A DNA stretch of 16,934 nucleotides from CAYLYU01 sp964501925 (lineage in GTDB: Bacteria > Pseudomonadota > Zetaproteobacteria > Mariprofundales > Mariprofundaceae): assembly GCA_964501925.1 (NCBI GenBank), contig CAZCTM010000036.1, forward strand, positions 1 through 16,934, given 5' to 3'. Each line of letters opens with the position of its first letter. Positions within the stretch are counted from its first letter, which is position 1. A model generated the notes under the pieces. The model did no database searches and was not told where the DNA came from. It saw only the letters and a program-made list of their open reading frames with translations. The position numbers and the translations under genes were made by a program. Of this stretch, positions 14,171 to 16,934 are shown in pieces.

Positions 14171-14177
14171 AAAGTAT

Positions 14178-15464
14178 ATGGCACATGTTGTGATTATGGG
14201 AGCAGGGATTGGAGGGCTGCCCGCTGCCTACGAAATGAAGGATGCCCTGAACAAGCTGCAAGGGGAACACGAAGTCACGGTCGTCTCCAACGTGGATTAC
14301 TTCCACTTCGTCCCGTCCAACCCCTGGGTGGCCATTGGCTGGCGTACCCGTGAGGATATCAGCTTCAAGCTGGAACCCGTTCTGAAAAAGAAGGGTATTC
14401 ATTTCAACGCAAGCGGTGTTGAGAAAATCGATCCGGCGAAGAACCAACTGAGTCTTGGCGACGGAAGCACGCTGGATTACGACTATCTGATTATCGCCAC
14501 CGGTCCTCGCCTTGCCTTTGAGCTTGTGGAAGGTCTCGGCCCCGAGGCCCATACACAGTCGATCTGTCACGTTGATCATGCCGAACAGGCCTATGAGGCC
14601 TTCGAGAAATTCTGCAAGGATCCGGGGCCGGTCATAATTGGCGCTGTACCGGGTGTTTCCTGTTTCGGACCCGCCTACGAGTTCGCCATGATCATGGATA
14701 CCGAACTCCGGAAAAGAAAAATCCGTGACAAGGTGCCCATGACCTTCATCACGCCGGAGCCCTATATCGGCCATCTTGGACTGGGTGGCGTTGAGGATTC
14801 CAAGCAACTGCTGGAGTCCGAGATGCGCAAGCGTGAAATCAAATTCATTACAAACTGCAAAACCAACAGGATCAACAAGGATTCCATTGAAATCGAGGAG
14901 GTGGACCGTAACGGCGAGCCCATCTCATCCAGTGAACTGCCGTTCAAATACGCCATGCTGATGCCGCCTTTCCGGGGCGTGACGGCGGTCGCCGGCGCGG
15001 AAGAACTTGTCAACCCCATGGGGATGACCGTGGCCAATGAGCTTCAGCAGAATCCGAATTATCCGAATGTCTATTCGGTGGGCGTAATCGTCGCCATTCC
15101 GCCTGTCGAGAAAACCCCGCTCATGTGCGGTACGCCCAAAACAGGCTACATGATCGAATCCATGGTCACGGCCACAGTCCACAATATCTGTCACGATATC
15201 AGGGGGGAAAAGCCCGAGAAGGTTGGCACGCTTGGCGCGATCTGCCTGGCCGATCTGGGCGATACCGGGGTCGCATTTGTCGCCATCCCGCAAATTCCAC
15301 CCAGAAACATCACCTGGGCCAAGGGTGGCAAATGGGTCCACCTGTCCAAGGTCTGGTTCGAAAAATACTTCATCCGCAAGATGAAAAAGGGCACCTCGGA
15401 GCCACTCTATGAAAAAGCCGTTCTGAAACGCTTCGGAATTACGCGTCTGAAAGAGAAGGCATGA
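14178..15464 (+). CDS. sqr: sulfide:quinone oxidoreductase (FAD-dependent)
   Basis: This flavoenzyme oxidises sulfide to polysulfide or sulfane sulfur and passes electrons to membrane quinone. The 428-residue protein opens with the FAD-binding fold VVIMGAGIGGLPAAYEM (4-20) and contains YFHFVPSNPWVAIGW (41-55), YDYLIIATGPRLAF (101-114) and GTPKTGYMIESM (318-329). The three functional cysteines recalled for the Acidithiobacillus ferrooxidans enzyme (128, 160, 356) have counterparts at C130 (SICHVDHA), C162 (GVSCFGPAYEF) and C356 (GAICLADLGDTGVAF). The C-terminal stretch KWVHLSKVWFEKYFIRKMKKG (385-404 region) is the amphipathic membrane-binding part. The ATG at 14178 has AAGGAG 7 bases upstream and places the dinucleotide fold at the very N-terminus, unlike the ATG at 14151. 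It overlaps the OsmC gene by ATGA. Confidence 0.94.
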   Translation: MAHVVIMGAGIGGLPAAYEMKDALNKLQGEHEVTVVSNVDYFHFVPSNPWVAIGWRTREDISFKLEPVLKKKGIHFNASGVEKIDPAKNQLSLGDGSTLDYDYLIIATGPRLAFELVEGLGPEAHTQSICHVDHAEQAYEAFEKFCKDPGPVIIGAVPGVSCFGPAYEFAMIMDTELRKRKIRDKVPMTFITPEPYIGHLGLGGVEDSKQLLESEMRKREIKFITNCKTNRINKDSIEIEEVDRNGEPISSSELPFKYAMLMPPFRGVTAVAGAEELVNPMGMTVANELQQNPNYPNVYSVGVIVAIPPVEKTPLMCGTPKTGYMIESMVTATVHNICHDIRGEKPEKVGTLGAICLADLGDTGVAFVAIPQIPPRNITWAKGGKWVHLSKVWFEKYFIRKMKKGTSEPLYEKAVLKRFGITRLKEKA

Positions 15465-15868
15465 ACGTAAGTGTAAGCTACGAAGGGGGTGCCCGATTCC
15501 GGGCTGTTTGTCGGGAACATGAAATCATGATGGATCAACCTGACGGGGCCGGCTCGAATGCCGGCCCTACCCCTCCGGAACTCTTTGCCATGTCACTGGC
15601 TGGTTGCATTGGTCACTATGTCGCCGCCTATTGCAACCAGGTCGGTGTCAGTACGGAAGGGCTCAAAACGACCTGCAACTGGAGGATGAGCCGGTCACCC
15701 TACCGGATTGGAGTAGTCCATGTGGAAATTCACCTTCCCGGACTGCCGGTCAAACGGCGCAAGGCCATTGAGCGGGTGGCGGCTTCCTGCCTGATACATG
15801 CAACGCTCACGCACCCGCCTGAAATAACGATATCCATTAACGAATCGAATAACGGAGACAGGAAATAA
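15461..15868 (+). CDS. OsmC-family protein
   Basis: This 135-residue protein has the OsmC/Ohr fold pattern: N-terminal strands, AGPTPPELFAMSLAGCIGHYVA (34-54) carrying C49, then a C-terminal helix with C110 in AASCLIHATLTHPPEI. Both cysteines of the family's reactive pair are kept. OsmC and Ohr reduce organic hydroperoxides, and some members reduce hydropersulfides. Direct coupling to SQR by a 4-base overlap points to disposal of the persulfides that SQR makes, or protection from sulfide-driven oxidants. The sequence looks closer to the YhfA-like subgroup than to Ohr, but this is by eye. Confidence 0.9.
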   Translation: MNVSVSYEGGARFRAVCREHEIMMDQPDGAGSNAGPTPPELFAMSLAGCIGHYVAAYCNQVGVSTEGLKTTCNWRMSRSPYRIGVVHVEIHLPGLPVKRRKAIERVAASCLIHATLTHPPEITISINESNNGDRK

Positions 15869-16005
15869 TGTTATACATCGCTGACTTTCTTGTTGAAACA
15901 CTGGGCAGGAATATGGCCATCCTCGTCGCCATTGCTGTCCCGATCATTGTCTTCGGTATCCTGACACTGAAAAGCAGGCGTCAGGAATCAGACACGGACA
16001 GCTAG
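15868..16005 (+). CDS. small single-span membrane protein (45 residues), unknown
   Basis: The ATG overlaps the OsmC stop in TAATG, and GGAGA lies about 10 bases upstream, so translation is probably coupled. The peptide starts MLYIADFLVETLGRNM, has one strongly hydrophobic segment (about 16-35, AILVAIAVPIIVFGILTL) and ends in a charged tail KSRRQESDTDS. The positive residues after the segment suggest N-out, C-in insertion. I recognise no family. Its place between OsmC and YIP1 genes of the SQR operon suggests a small accessory subunit or regulator of a membrane sulfur-oxidation complex, which is inference. Confidence 0.65.
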   Translation: MLYIADFLVETLGRNMAILVAIAVPIIVFGILTLKSRRQESDTDS

Positions 16006-16042
16006 GATCCGAACAGAAGCGGTTTCGTCCAAAACATACACC

Positions 16043-16654
16043 ATGGAAAGAGGATTAAAGCCTCCTGGCGTGATCTATTACACGGGAGACAAACTCAGTG
16101 AGTCGATCGCATCCGTCTTCTTCGCCGCCCTGTTTGCGCCAAGAAGACTCTTTGGGCAGATGCCGAATGCCTCGGGATACAGAAACAGCATTCGTTTGAT
16201 GGCCGTGTTCATCTCCCTGCCCCTCATGATGGCCAGCATGCTGACCGGTGTTATCACGGCCATCGTGATCCTGCCGGTCGGTATTGCGGTTGGCGTGGGC
16301 ACCTCATGGATATGGGCGGCATGGCTTTCCTGGGCAACAAGCCGCTTCTGCGGGAAGAACACCTCGACCGAAGAGACATTCCAGATCCTGGCCTACAGTT
16401 CGCCACCTCTTGCCCTTGCCTGGGGACCGTATCTCGGATTCCCCATGGCCCTGTGGAATCTGTGGCTCAACTGGCGCGGGCTGGTATCCCACCTTCACCT
16501 GGGCGGATTCGCGGCACTGGGCATCATCGCCGGCGGAATTTTTCTCCTCGGCGCGATCATCATCCTGATCGCGTTGATGTTGTTCTACCTCATCCCCGAA
16601 AACATGGAGATTCTGCTTTTGCTGGCCCGGATCTATCTTCAGGATCAATTTTGA
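16043..16654 (+). CDS. YIP1-family multi-span membrane protein
   Basis: This 203-residue protein opens with a soluble stretch (1-45, including FFAALFAPRRLFGQMPNASGY, typical of bacterial YIP1-domain proteins: a start-of-domain F-P-x-F-F-like block) and then has about four to five hydrophobic segments (roughly 50-75, 80-100, 113-140, 153-180, 182-200). A Q-ILAYSSPP-like segment (114-123) resembles the conserved A-Y-x-x-x-P region of the family. The bacterial function is unknown. It lies 37 bases after the 45-residue membrane peptide and probably belongs to the SQR operon. The ribosome site ahead of the ATG is weak, so the start is less sure than the identity. Confidence 0.75.
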   Translation: MERGLKPPGVIYYTGDKLSESIASVFFAALFAPRRLFGQMPNASGYRNSIRLMAVFISLPLMMASMLTGVITAIVILPVGIAVGVGTSWIWAAWLSWATSRFCGKNTSTEETFQILAYSSPPLALAWGPYLGFPMALWNLWLNWRGLVSHLHLGGFAALGIIAGGIFLLGAIIILIALMLFYLIPENMEILLLLARIYLQDQF

Positions 16655-16934
16655 TGGAAACAGGACAAGGCGGAAAAGGTGCCGTCTTCAATGGACAGGA
16701 GACACTCAAGCGCCCCAACCCGGCTTCAATGAAGGCTCCCATGGCTTCCGCATGTTCGGGAAATTGCTGGCGGAGGCCCGGCCCCCGGTCTGCTGCATCT
16801 GAAACCTGATGAAAATCCGCCGGGGACATGAATGCGGGGTTTTCGCGCCATCAAAAAAACAATATCAGCCCAGACTTTAATATCAAGATATGAAAGCCTG
16901 ATAATCATCTAGTGGGCCTCCTCGCTCACCGGTT
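16655..16934. other. 280-base tail without a convincing gene
   Basis: A 51-codon frame starts in TGATG overlap with the YIP1 stop and ends at 16809, but its product (starting METGQGGKGAVFNG) is low in hydrophobic residues and matches nothing I know. The rightmost 100 bases are AT-rich. The only recognisable item is the minus-strand transposase-like scrap described separately. Confidence 0.4.
16816..16851 (-). pseudogene. possible N-terminal remnant of a REP-associated/IS200-like transposase
   Basis: Read on the minus strand from the ATG at 16851, twelve codons give MARKPRIHVPGG, which closely resembles the usual start of RAYT (Y1 transposase, IS200-like) proteins, where YHV and RGN motifs follow. 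Here the frame continues with unrelated residues, so at most a truncated start remains. A 12-residue match could be chance, hence low confidence. Confidence 0.35.

Noticed and set aside
14151..14177. Earlier ATG start for SQR
   Set aside because: It precedes the clear AAGGAG site and would put extra residues ahead of the flavin-binding fold.
16654..16809. 51-codon gene following YIP1
   Set aside because: Start-stop overlap is attractive, but composition is unlike a folded protein, no ribosome site or domain is visible, and no family is recognised.

Overview
The window is a dense stretch of Gram-negative chromosome. Outer-membrane barrel and periplasmic proteins, class II-type c cytochrome, Fad-type beta-oxidation genes and a sulfide:quinone oxidoreductase (SQR) resembling that of Acidithiobacillus suggest a sulfur-oxidising or sulfide-tolerant proteobacterium, most likely gammaproteobacterial. 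That placement is inferred from protein families only; no rRNA or phylogenetic marker is present.

Layout. (1) 75-5273, minus strand: a tightly overlapping three-gene fatty-acid degradation operon, in transcription order thiolase (fadI-like), hydratase/3-hydroxyacyl-CoA dehydrogenase (fadJ-like), long-chain acyl-CoA ligase (fadD-like). (2) 5528-6649, plus strand: a complete cysteine desulfurase, divergent from the fad operon across a 254-base gap. (3) 6793-7104: an ArsR-family repressor whose two key cysteines sit where the persulfide sensors YgaV/BigR/SqrR have theirs, behind a recognisable promoter overlapping a small palindrome. (4) 7160-13900, plus strand, one apparent transcription unit: RND/MMPL transporter joined in frame to a LolA-like periplasmic protein, an outer-membrane barrel, a membrane-anchored c'-type cytochrome, a DUF2892 membrane protein, an AhpD/CMD-family protein, a lipoprotein rhodanese and a DUF302 protein. 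(5) 13901-14177: a gap packed with consecutive inverted repeats, comprising a MITE-like element that starts on the base after the DUF302 stop codon, a terminator-like hairpin, and competing hairpins in front of the next ribosome binding site. (6) 14178-16654, plus strand: SQR, an OsmC-family protein, an unlisted 45-residue single-span membrane peptide and a YIP1-family membrane protein. (7) 16655-16934: no convincing gene, but a minus-strand scrap resembling the start of a REP-associated (IS200-like) transposase.

How it may work together (inference). SQR would oxidise sulfide to polysulfide at the quinone pool. Rhodanese, OsmC and CMD proteins offer thiol chemistry for persulfide and peroxide handling, DUF2892 recalls the membrane half of E. 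coli YgaP, and the YgaV-like repressor provides a persulfide-responsive switch. This looks like a sulfide/reactive-sulfur response locus to which an envelope-spanning RND / LolA-like / barrel module has been coupled. The most unusual points are the in-frame transporter-LolA-like junction on an A7 run and the hairpin-rich intergenic element at 13901-14161.
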